13,987 bases of DNA from Phycisphaerae bacterium (GTDB lineage: Bacteria; Planctomycetota; Phycisphaerae; Sedimentisphaerales; SG8-4): positions 1 to 13,987 of the forward strand of contig JAUWLI010000035.1 of assembly GCA_030613765.1 (NCBI GenBank), given 5' to 3'. The notes under the pieces are model-generated. The model saw only the letters and a program-made list of their open reading frames with translations, ran no database searches and was not told the DNA's origin. The first letter of the stretch is position 1, and each line of letters opens with the position of its first letter. This document shows positions 6,395-13,576 of this stretch, piece after piece. A program made the translations under genes and the position numbers.

Positions 6395-9267
6395 AAAAGC
6401 AATTCACCCAATCGCTCCTGCTTGCGACGCTCCTTGTCGGCCTCTTAAATTCCGCCATGGCGGATGAGACGATGCTCCCGTTGGCCGGGACCTGGAAATT
6501 CCGTCTCGACGCCGAGGACGTCGGCGTCGCGGAAAAGTGGTTTGCCCTGGAGTTTGACGACACCGTCCAACTGCCCGGCACCACCGACGAGAACCACAAG
6601 GGCATCAAAAAGGACGAACAATGCATTGATCGGCTCTCCCGTGTCTGGTATTGGAAAGGGCCGGCGTGGTACCAGCGCCGGGTGACGATTCCAGACGCCT
6701 GGGATGGCAAGCGGATCACGATGCTCATGGAGCGCTCCAAGAATACTCGGGTGTGGGTCGATCAGACGTTTTGCGGCGGGGAGGACACGCTCAGTGCCCC
6801 CCAATTCTTCGACGTGACCGCGGCGATGACGCCCGGCGAACACACGCTTACCGTGCTGGTCGACAACGCCAGGCTGCCGCCGGTCGGTCCGTCCCATGCG
6901 GTAGACGAACGGACGCAGACCAACTGGAACGGCATCGTTGGCAAGATGGAACTCCGCGCCACGGCCCCGATTTGGCTGGATGAAGTGCAAGTCTATCCGG
7001 ACGTCATGAAAAAGCGGGCGGTCGTCCGCGCAGTGATTGGTAACATCACGGGCAAGGCGGCCTCGGGCCGAATCACGGTCGGGTGCGAGAGCTACAATGT
7101 CGCCAAACCGTCAACTTTCAAGACGCAATCGATCAAGGTCAAGGCCGGCGAGCGGGAGAACTTCTTCGAGTTCACCTATAAACCAGGCGACGATGTTCCG
7201 CTCTGGGACGAATTCCAGCCAGCCATGCTCCGCCTGAATCTCAATCTCGAAACAACGGCCGGCGAAGAGCCGTATCACGATCGGCGATCCGTCAACTTCG
7301 GCATGCGCGATTTCATGAAGCAGCGGAACCGTTTGATCATCAACGGCCGTCGGGTCTTCCTGCGGGGCAAAAATGATTGCTGCTTCTTCCCCCTGACCGG
7401 TTATCCGCCCATGGACAAGGCCGGTTGGCTTCGCGTTTTGTCCATCGCCAAGTCGTACGGCATCAACCACTACCGTTTCCATTCCTGGTGTCCGCCGGAA
7501 GCTGCGTTCGAGGCGGCGGACGAATTGGGAATTTATTTCCAGCCTGAGATCCCGAACAAGCGCAGTGCGTTCGGAGTGCCCGAAAACAAGGATACCGCGC
7601 AATACAACATCGACCGACTCGACGTGGAAAGTACCTTGAGAAAGAAGTCGCTCTACGAATACGCCAAACGCGAGGGAGAGCTGATCTTCAAGGCCTTCGG
7701 CAACCACCCGTCGTTCGTCATGTTCACGCTCGGCAACGAGATGGGCCGCAACGAGGGGATGTTCAAGATGGTTGCCCATTTCCAGGAAATCGACCCGCGC
7801 CACCTCTACGCCCAGGGTTCCAACAACGTGCACTGGAATCCCAGCCTGGCTGAAGGCGACGATTTCTGGGTCACCTGCAAGACGGGCAAGACGCTTCCGG
7901 TTCGCGGGGCATTCTTCCAAGCCGACTTTCTAAACCCACACATCGAGTACCGTTCGCCCTCGACGATGGTAGATTTCAGCGAGTCAATCGCCGGCATTCC
8001 CGTTCCGGTAATCGGTCACGAGACCGGGGAGTTCCAGGTCTCCCCCGACTTCCGCGAGATTCCGAAATACACGGGCGTGACGCGGGCGAGGAATCTGGAA
8101 ATCTTTCGCGAGCGGCTCAAAGCGGCGGGTATGCTCGACCAGGCCCACGATTTCGTGCGTGCCTCGGGCGCGTTGTCGGTTATCTGTCATCGCGAAGATA
8201 TCGAGGCCGCGTTAAGAACGCCCTACCTGGGCGGGTTCCAGTTGCTCGATCTGCAAGACTTCCCCGGCCAGGGCACGGCGCTGGTCGGCATGCTCAACGT
8301 ATTCATGGAATCCAAGGGGCTAATCACACCTGAGGCGTGGCGACAGTTCTGCTGCGAAACCGTCCCGCTGCTGCGCATGAAAAAGTACACCTGGACGACC
8401 GATGAGACGTTTATGGGTAGAGCCCAGGTCGCGCACTATGGCCCTGCTGATATAGAAGATGCCCAGGTAACCTGGACTGTTACCGACAGCAAAGGCAAAA
8501 AGATCGCAGGCGGGGCGTTCGACAAGGTAACTATTAAGCAGGGTAAGGTTTTTGACGTTGACATGTTCTCAATACTGCTTACAAAAGTGGCTGCCCCGCA
8601 AAAACTAACGATTAGGCTGGCGATTGAAGGGACGAGGTATCGCAACGATTATGATATTTGGGTCTATCCGCCAACGGTTGATACCAAGATTCCAAAGGAT
8701 GTGATGGTTACGGACAGTTTCCAGGCCGAGAAAACTCATGCACACCTTGCTACAGGCGGCAAGGTCCTGCTGCTGCCAAAGCTTGATACGCTGCCGCACA
8801 GTGTTCCGGGCGGATTCCAGACTGACTTCTGGTCGCCGATGTTTAGTGTGGCTGCTAAAAAGCGGGGTTTGCCAATACCGCCGGGCACACTGGGTTTTCT
8901 TTGCGACCCGGATTCGCCTGCTTTGGCCAGGTTCCCCACCGAGTTCCACAGTAACTGGCAGTGGTGGCATCTGGTGAAGAATTCACGTCCGATCCAGTTT
9001 GATGAAACCCCCGACGATTACCGCCCGGTGGTTCAGGTGATCGATAATTTCGTACGCAATCACAAGCTGGGGCTGATCGCTGAAACGAAGGTCGGCAAAG
9101 GCAAGCTGTTGATTTGTGCAATCGATCTGCTCGGCCATCAGGACAAACCTGCGGCCCGCCAGTTGCTGCACAGCCTGTTGCAGTATCTCGACTCACGGGC
9201 CTTTGCTCCCAAGGCAGAATTGGATACCGAGCTGTTGAAAAAACTACTTCCGGGAAATACCCAATGA
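6391..9267 (+). CDS. Secreted GH2-type glycoside hydrolase (beta-galactosidase/glucuronidase-like)
   Basis: 958 aa. The start ATG has AAAGG (6377-6381) 9 bases upstream. Residues 1-24 form a Sec signal peptide ending SAMA. The mature protein follows GH2 order: an N-terminal sugar-binding jelly roll (about 27-195, with LAGTWKF and LPGTTDENH), an Ig-like domain (about 195-305), then a TIM barrel (about 305-610). GNE at 448-450 fits the acid/base Glu450; GHETGEFQ (542-549) carries the likely nucleophile, Glu544 or Glu547. The C-terminal 300 residues are beta-rich accessory sequence. The exo-glycosidase substrate (galactoside, glucuronide, mannoside or other) cannot be decided. It overlaps the next gene by 4 bases. 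Base use changes within the gene: the first 2 kb is richer in G/C-ending codons than the window's other genes, whereas parts of 8500-8700 are AT-richer. Its last 22 codons recur at 10687-10753. Confidence 0.9.
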   Translation: MKKQFTQSLLLATLLVGLLNSAMADETMLPLAGTWKFRLDAEDVGVAEKWFALEFDDTVQLPGTTDENHKGIKKDEQCIDRLSRVWYWKGPAWYQRRVTIPDAWDGKRITMLMERSKNTRVWVDQTFCGGEDTLSAPQFFDVTAAMTPGEHTLTVLVDNARLPPVGPSHAVDERTQTNWNGIVGKMELRATAPIWLDEVQVYPDVMKKRAVVRAVIGNITGKAASGRITVGCESYNVAKPSTFKTQSIKVKAGERENFFEFTYKPGDDVPLWDEFQPAMLRLNLNLETTAGEEPYHDRRSVNFGMRDFMKQRNRLIINGRRVFLRGKNDCCFFPLTGYPPMDKAGWLRVLSIAKSYGINHYRFHSWCPPEAAFEAADELGIYFQPEIPNKRSAFGVPENKDTAQYNIDRLDVESTLRKKSLYEYAKREGELIFKAFGNHPSFVMFTLGNEMGRNEGMFKMVAHFQEIDPRHLYAQGSNNVHWNPSLAEGDDFWVTCKTGKTLPVRGAFFQADFLNPHIEYRSPSTMVDFSESIAGIPVPVIGHETGEFQVSPDFREIPKYTGVTRARNLEIFRERLKAAGMLDQAHDFVRASGALSVICHREDIEAALRTPYLGGFQLLDLQDFPGQGTALVGMLNVFMESKGLITPEAWRQFCCETVPLLRMKKYTWTTDETFMGRAQVAHYGPADIEDAQVTWTVTDSKGKKIAGGAFDKVTIKQGKVFDVDMFSILLTKVAAPQKLTIRLAIEGTRYRNDYDIWVYPPTVDTKIPKDVMVTDSFQAEKTHAHLATGGKVLLLPKLDTLPHSVPGGFQTDFWSPMFSVAAKKRGLPIPPGTLGFLCDPDSPALARFPTEFHSNWQWWHLVKNSRPIQFDETPDDYRPVVQVIDNFVRNHKLGLIAETKVGKGKLLICAIDLLGHQDKPAARQLLHSLLQYLDSRAFAPKAELDTELLKKLLPGNTQ
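9189..9255 (+). repeat. 67-base repeat, copy 1 (3' end of GH2 gene)
   Basis: This segment encodes the C-terminal residues of the GH2 protein (DSRAFAPKAELD... KKLLPG). It matches 10687-10753 at 63 of 67 positions without gaps (hand alignment). Identity ends one base after the GGG of the PG codons: copy 1 continues into a few more codons and the ATGA overlap with the next gene, while copy 2 goes straight to TAA. Confidence 0.9.
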
Positions 9268-10643
9268 AACGACGCAAATTCCTCAAAATCGTCGGTAGCG
9301 GAATAACACTATCACCTTGGCTCGAACAGTTGGTAATCGCTGCGTATAATATCGCCGCGGGCGCCAGCGTTTTGGACGACAGTACAAATCCCAACATTCG
9401 TTCTATGTTTGAATCGAATAACGAAGAAGCTTTGGCGCTTACTGAGGCCGTTTTTCGCAAGTGCATTCTTGAGAAGATCATGCAGCCGACGCCGCCGTTG
9501 AAACACACTTGGATCGTCCCCGGCGGACCGTATTATAAGGGCCAGTGGATCTGGGACACGATGTTCGTGGTAGATCTATTGAGCATTTTGCCCAGCAGGA
9601 AAAAGGTGATCCGGGATATCTTCCAAAATTACTGGGACTTCCAGGATCGATGGAACCGGAAGATGCCCGACTATGCCCGGAACATGATTACCGTCGCGAT
9701 CAAGACCGCACCGCAAGAGGTTCGACAGTTTTCACAGATACCGATCCTGGCCTGGGGTGTTGAGCGTGTTTATCGTCGCAGCGGCGACAAGCAGCTTCTT
9801 AAACAATGCTTAGGCAGGCTCGAACGGTTTCACGACTGGTACTGGCGTGAGCGGGATGTGACCAATATCGGACTGGTCACGGTCGGCTCCTACAGCGGTA
9901 AACTGCAACATGCACGCTGGGAAACGTTCGACTATGAATGCAATATGGACGACCTCAAGCTGACGGCTCATCCCTCGCGCAAAGGCGCCAACGAAGGCAC
10001 CTGGTATGGCGACATCTGTGTGACGGGTAACACATCCTACCTCATCATGGGCGAGCGGAGCCTTGCCCGCTTGGCCAAAATCGTCGGAGACCGGCAGATG
10101 GCAGCGCGGCGAAAGCGGCGGATCGACAAGGCCGTCCAGGCGATGCGCGACCACATGTGGGACGAAAAGGCAGGAACGTTTCTGTCAGTCAAGCATGATA
10201 CGATGGAAAAGGTTCCGGTGGCAACTATAGGTAGCTGGATTCCGTTGGCAGCGGGTGTTCCCACCAAGGCCATGGCAAACCGCATGGCCGAAGTGCTCGC
10301 CACTGCCGCCTGGCAGACACCGCTTCCGGTCCCGACGGTCGATCGCACGGATCCGCGATGGAAATCCAATGGCTTCTGGCGGGGAGACGTCTGGCCCTCG
10401 ACTAACTACCAAATCGCTCGAGGCCTAGCCGACTATGGACACAAAACTCTCGCGGCCGACATCGCCGACAAAACCGTCGCCAACGCGATCAAAAACGGCA
10501 TCAACGAACATTACGACTCCGTCTCGGGCAAGCCCATCGGCGTCAAGGATTACTGCATGAGCTGCACGCTGGTGACCATGATGCTCGATGGCCTTACGCA
10601 AAAATACAAAGTGAGGCTTTGCGACGAACCTCGCGGACAGTAA
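9264..10643 (+). CDS. GH63/MGH1/trehalase-like (alpha/alpha)6-barrel glycoside hydrolase, Tat-like signal
   Basis: 459 aa from ATG 9264, which shares ATGA with the GH2 stop, so expression is probably translationally coupled. The frame is open upstream to 9114 inside GH2, but the N-terminus MKRRKFLKIVGSG is a natural start and looks like a twin-arginine signal with a weak hydrophobic core. Family motifs: GQWIWDTMF (93-101), resembling the catalytic-cleft motif of trehalase and mannosylglycerate-hydrolase-like enzymes; HARWETFDYECNMDD (216-230), a likely catalytic acid region around Glu220; GFWRGDVWPSTNYQ (370-383); and NEHYD (414-418) with a likely second acid, Glu415. The length fits a lone catalytic domain. 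It would act on alpha-linked glycosides, but the substrate is unknown. Its position between a GH2 and a sulfatase suggests glycan breakdown in the periplasm. Confidence 0.85.
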   Translation: MKRRKFLKIVGSGITLSPWLEQLVIAAYNIAAGASVLDDSTNPNIRSMFESNNEEALALTEAVFRKCILEKIMQPTPPLKHTWIVPGGPYYKGQWIWDTMFVVDLLSILPSRKKVIRDIFQNYWDFQDRWNRKMPDYARNMITVAIKTAPQEVRQFSQIPILAWGVERVYRRSGDKQLLKQCLGRLERFHDWYWRERDVTNIGLVTVGSYSGKLQHARWETFDYECNMDDLKLTAHPSRKGANEGTWYGDICVTGNTSYLIMGERSLARLAKIVGDRQMAARRKRRIDKAVQAMRDHMWDEKAGTFLSVKHDTMEKVPVATIGSWIPLAAGVPTKAMANRMAEVLATAAWQTPLPVPTVDRTDPRWKSNGFWRGDVWPSTNYQIARGLADYGHKTLAADIADKTVANAIKNGINEHYDSVSGKPIGVKDYCMSCTLVTMMLDGLTQKYKVRLCDEPRGQ

Positions 10644-10686
10644 TAGCGAAAGGGACTTAATAGATAGCAACGCGAACGGTCATTTG

Positions 10687-10756
10687 CGACTCGGCGGCCT
10701 TTGCTCCCAAGGCAGAATTGGATGCCGAGCTGTTGAAAAAACTACTTCCGGGATAA
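10687..10756 (+). pseudogene. Remnant of a GH2 3' end (repeat copy 2) with its own stop codon
   Basis: 10687-10753 matches the GH2 tail at 9189-9255 (63 of 67 identical). Translated in the matching frame it reads DSAAFAPKAELDAELL then KKLLPG and a TAA stop (10754-10756). The frame is closed upstream by TAG at 10661-10663 and has no start codon, so it cannot be a gene. The differences change TCA CGG to TCG GCG (Ser-Arg to Ser-Ala) and ACC to GCC (Thr to Ala), as between paralogues. It is probably the leftover end of a second GH2 gene, or the original end of the present one displaced by insertion of the GH63-like gene. Confidence 0.75.
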
Positions 10757-10832
10757 TGTTATATGGGAAATCCCAGATAAATATTTGTCCAAAAAAGAGA
10801 TATGGAAATAACATAGAAATATATCGCAATAT

Positions 10833-10851
10833 TGACTTGCTACATAAGTCA
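10833..10851. promoter_or_regulatory. Inverted repeat upstream of the sulfatase gene
   Basis: TGACTT (10833-10838) and AAGTCA (10846-10851) are exact reverse complements around a 7-base spacer, overlapping a TTGACT hexamer. It could be an operator or chance in AT-rich DNA; the arm sequence differs from the repeat at 6232-6252 although the spacer length is the same. Confidence 0.25.
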
Positions 10852-10927
10852 GATTAGTGGTATTGATATCAGAAAGGTTTGTGCAGGACTGTATTACTAA
10901 CAGGCTTGTGAAGAAAGGAGAGATAAA

Positions 10928-12373
10928 ATGCATATAGACCGTCGCGGATTTTTGAAAATAGCGGGCGCAGGAGTGTATCTTGCCACAATGAGTGGTTTGT
11001 CGGCTTTAGGCAAACAATCTTCAAAAAAACCGAATATTATTCTTTGCATGGCTGATGACCAAGGCTGGGGCGATATGGCCTACAACGGTCATCCTGTTCT
11101 GAAGACTCCAAATTTCGATGCGATGGCCGCCGCTGCGTTGCGTTTTGACCGCTTCTACGCCGCGGCACCGGTCTGTTCGCCTACTCGCGGCAGCGTCATG
11201 ACCGGCCGTCATCCGAACCGATTTGGATGCTTTAAGTGGGGCCATACGCTTCGACCACAGGAGGTTACAATTCCCGAAGCCCTCAAGAAAGCCGGATACG
11301 TCACAGGACATTTTGGGAAATGGCATCTTGGTTCTGTTCGAAAGGGATGTCCCGTCAATCCCGGCGCCAGTGGATTTGATGAATGGCTATCTGCGCCGAA
11401 TTTCTTCGATAACGACCCTATTCTCAGTCGCGAAGGCGTTGCTGTCCAGAAACAGGGCGAAAGCTCCATGGTCACCGCCGATGCCGCAATCGAATTCATT
11501 CGTAAACATTCCAGGTCGCCTCGGCCATTCCTTGCCGTAGTCTGGTTTGGCTCTCCACACGGGCCGCACGAAGCAATCGAAAGAGATCGGGCAATTTACA
11601 AGACTCAGAGCAGGAAATTGCAGCATTTCTACGGTGAAATCACAGGTATGGATCGCGCATTCGGCAAGCTTCGGGGAGAGCTGCGAACGCTCGGTATCCA
11701 CGAGAATACAATCTTGTGGTATTGCAGTGACAACGGAGGTCTGCCCGGAGTAGGCACCACGGGCGGTCGCGGTAATAAAGGCAAAGTCTATGAAGGCGGT
11801 CTGCGAGTGCCCGCGATTCTTGAATGGCCGGCCCGTATTGCCAATCCCCGCAAAACAGATGTTCCGTGCAACACATCGGACATTTACCCTACACTTCTTG
11901 AGATCGCGGGAGTAAGGATTAAAAAGCAGCCGGAACTTGACGGAATCAGTCTGGTTCCCGTGATAGGTGGCAAGATGAAGTCGCGACAGAAACCTATGGG
12001 CTTCTGGGATTATCCTATCGGGGGGATCCGGACTCCAAGCAAGGAGTTCATGTCCGAGTTGATGGCGGCACAGAAAAAAGGAAACGAAGTGGGCGATAAA
12101 TCTCGTCTGCGCATGGACGCCGGTAAAATCACCAAACAATATCCGGAAGATACATTCGGCGGTCATTCAGCCTGGCTTGATTGGCCGTGGAAACTTCATC
12201 GAATTGAAAATAAGAAAGGCGTAAAGTTCGAATTGTACAATCTGGCAGAAGACCCGAAAGAAGGAAACAACGTGGCTGGACGACATCCCGAACGGTTCAA
12301 ATCAATGAAAAAAGAACTTAATAAATGGCAGAAATCTGTTGTCCGCAGCCTCAATGGTGAGGATTATCGGTGA
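10928..12373 (+). CDS. Tat-exported S1-family sulfatase
   Basis: 481 aa. ATG 10928 is preceded by AAGGAG with 7 bases spacing. The N-terminus DRRGFLKIAGAG is a clear twin-arginine motif. The type I sulfatase signature CSPTRG starts at Cys83, the residue converted to formylglycine, with Arg87. The metal-binding pair Asp43-Asp44 lies in MADDQGWGD; GKWHLG (130-135), SPHGPH (209-214), SDNGG (267-271) and the Lys/Arg-rich RGNKGKVYEG (281-290) complete the active site. It hydrolyses sulfate esters, most plausibly on a sulfated polysaccharide given the adjacent hydrolases; the substrate subfamily cannot be assigned by eye. Length is normal for the family. Activity requires a maturase (formylglycine-generating enzyme or an anSME-type radical SAM protein), and none is encoded in this window. 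Export by Tat fits modification in the cytoplasm before transport. Confidence 0.95.
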   Translation: MHIDRRGFLKIAGAGVYLATMSGLSALGKQSSKKPNIILCMADDQGWGDMAYNGHPVLKTPNFDAMAAAALRFDRFYAAAPVCSPTRGSVMTGRHPNRFGCFKWGHTLRPQEVTIPEALKKAGYVTGHFGKWHLGSVRKGCPVNPGASGFDEWLSAPNFFDNDPILSREGVAVQKQGESSMVTADAAIEFIRKHSRSPRPFLAVVWFGSPHGPHEAIERDRAIYKTQSRKLQHFYGEITGMDRAFGKLRGELRTLGIHENTILWYCSDNGGLPGVGTTGGRGNKGKVYEGGLRVPAILEWPARIANPRKTDVPCNTSDIYPTLLEIAGVRIKKQPELDGISLVPVIGGKMKSRQKPMGFWDYPIGGIRTPSKEFMSELMAAQKKGNEVGDKSRLRMDAGKITKQYPEDTFGGHSAWLDWPWKLHRIENKKGVKFELYNLAEDPKEGNNVAGRHPERFKSMKKELNKWQKSVVRSLNGEDYR

Positions 12374-12473
12374 GGTGGGGGCAGGTGTCAGCATAGACTA
12401 CAACGTGCTCTGTACCACGGACAAGAGAGTTGAAGTTAAGATTGCGACAAGGCTGAGAAAGGAAGTGTATCGC

Positions 12474-13481
12474 ATGTTGAAGAGGAGTGGGCAGGTTTGG
12501 AGAAATAATGCCTTTAGTATCACCATACTGAACTGTGCGGCGATGTTCCTTGTTACCTTAGTTGCCGAAACGAGCGCCTATGCCAACAGTGGAACAAAGG
12601 TAGAAAGTCATTCAGCAAAATTTTCTTTCACTTCGAATGACAAAGGTGAATATGTATTCGACACCGGTGTGCTTCGTGGAAAGCTGAGGCCTGACGGCAA
12701 ATCTCTGGGTTTGTCATCGATGATACATGTGCCTTCCGGAGTTAGATTGAATGGAGGGTTTGGCATTTTCAGTTTCTACCGGATTTTCACTACCAACAAG
12801 CGTTATGGTCATGCTGCGTGGGACTGGCCCAGTGTATCGAAGCTGCTGCCCGATGGCACCGTTCAGATTGTCTGGCCGGAAGGGAAAGACCATCCATTTG
12901 AGATAACGGCAGTCTACCGCCTGATGGAGGAGACAACAGTTGACCTGGAGACTACGGTAAAAGCTCAGAAAAACCTACAGCAATTTGAGGTTTTTTTGGC
13001 ATCGTATTTTCACGAGAGCTTTCCAGCACCCTATGTGTACGCGGACACAAATCCCCAGACACAAGGGAAGCCTGGTTTTCTGCTGGTTGAGAAGTCCTTT
13101 GGGGACTGGCAGATGTTTCCACGGGAGAAGGATGTATTGCAGATTATCCGGGATGGCCGCTGGCAAAAAGAGCCGAATCCTGTGAATTGGACAATCATGC
13201 CGTATTTGGCGGCGCCGGTCTGTGTGCGACGTAATGAAACGGCGAATCTGGCGGCAGTCCTGATGGCGCCACGGAACGATTGCTTTGCCATAGCAACACC
13301 TTACAGGGGAGAGGGTCATCGTTCCCTTTATCTTTCACTCTTCGGCCGGGATGTGAAGGCCGGAGAGACTGTACGGTCTCGCTGTCGGTTGGTTGTTGCT
13401 ACTGCAATCTCAAATCAGCAGATTGTGGAGCTGTATCAAAAATATATAAAGCAGCTCGGAGGTCGTGTTACTTCTCCGTGA
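12474..13481 (+). CDS. Secreted protein of unrecognised family, possible mutarotase-like beta-sandwich
   Basis: I choose ATG 12474 (335 aa) because AAAGGA (12458-12463) precedes it by 10 bases and the first 37 residues form a Sec signal ending SAYA. The frame is open back to 12339 inside the sulfatase gene, but that N-terminus has no signal or binding site. The mature part is rich in beta strands: LRGKLRPDGKSLGLSS, then KRYGHAAWDWPS (about 109-120), an alternating polar/hydrophobic stretch ITAVYRLMEETTVDLETT, KSFGDWQMFP (about 207-216) and LYLSLFGRDVKAGE (about 285-298). The strand-heavy pattern and paired aromatic motifs resemble galactose-mutarotase-like carbohydrate-binding sandwiches, but this is an impression, not a family match. 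It follows the sulfatase by 100 bases on the same strand, so it may act on the same glycan. No catalytic signature is recognisable. Confidence 0.75.
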   Translation: MLKRSGQVWRNNAFSITILNCAAMFLVTLVAETSAYANSGTKVESHSAKFSFTSNDKGEYVFDTGVLRGKLRPDGKSLGLSSMIHVPSGVRLNGGFGIFSFYRIFTTNKRYGHAAWDWPSVSKLLPDGTVQIVWPEGKDHPFEITAVYRLMEETTVDLETTVKAQKNLQQFEVFLASYFHESFPAPYVYADTNPQTQGKPGFLLVEKSFGDWQMFPREKDVLQIIRDGRWQKEPNPVNWTIMPYLAAPVCVRRNETANLAAVLMAPRNDCFAIATPYRGEGHRSLYLSLFGRDVKAGETVRSRCRLVVATAISNQQIVELYQKYIKQLGGRVTSP

Positions 13482-13507
13482 CGATTCCGCCGATAGCTTA
13501 AGTCAGG

Positions 13508-13567
13508 TTATCTTACAGCTCTTTATCTCACAATTCTTTATCTTACAGTTCTTTATTTTACAGCCCT
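13508..13567. repeat. Four imperfect tandem 15-bp units
   Basis: Units at 13508-13522, 13523-13537, 13538-13552 and 13553-13567 follow the consensus TTATCTTACAGYTCT and differ from it by about 1-3 bases each. They fill most of the 95-base gap between two convergent genes. There are no spacers, so this is not a CRISPR array, and no hairpin or T-run terminator is apparent. Replication slippage is the simplest origin; a protein- or RNA-level role is possible. Confidence 0.85.
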
Positions 13568-13576
13568 TCTATAGAT

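Larger units (their letters stand above)
10644..10927. other. Intergenic region between GH63-like and sulfatase genes
   Basis: 284 bases. It holds the GH2-tail remnant (10687-10756), a small inverted repeat TGGGA-AA-TCCCA at 10764-10775, and an AT-rich stretch (10776-10870). That stretch contains TTGACT at 10832-10837 without a good -10 at standard spacing, inside an inverted repeat. The sulfatase ribosome binding site AAGGAG is at 10915-10920. The gap and its promoter-like elements suggest the sulfatase may have its own transcription start. Confidence 0.55.

Noticed and set aside
7111..7920. 269-codon minus-strand open frame
   Set aside because: It lies wholly inside the GH2 catalytic domain on the opposite strand, where high GC at third positions keeps reverse frames open; its translation shows no recognisable motif.
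9114..9263. Upstream extension of the GH63-like gene to a start at 9114
   Set aside because: It would overlap GH2 by 150 bases and bury the twin-arginine-like N-terminus; ATG 9264 with the ATGA overlap is the natural start.
8855..9508. 217-codon minus-strand open frame across the GH2/GH63-like junction
   Set aside because: It is antisense to two well-supported genes and has no promoter or ribosome binding site that I can see.
9189..10753. Reading the 67-base direct repeats as transposon target duplications or att sites
   Set aside because: They are too long for a target duplication, contain gene-end coding sequence, and no transposase, integrase or terminal inverted repeats lie between them.
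11387..12166. 259-codon minus-strand open frame
   Set aside because: Antisense to the sulfatase, whose catalytic motifs are intact throughout the same interval.
13508..13567. CRISPR array
   Set aside because: The 15-bp units abut directly with no spacers and there are no cas genes.
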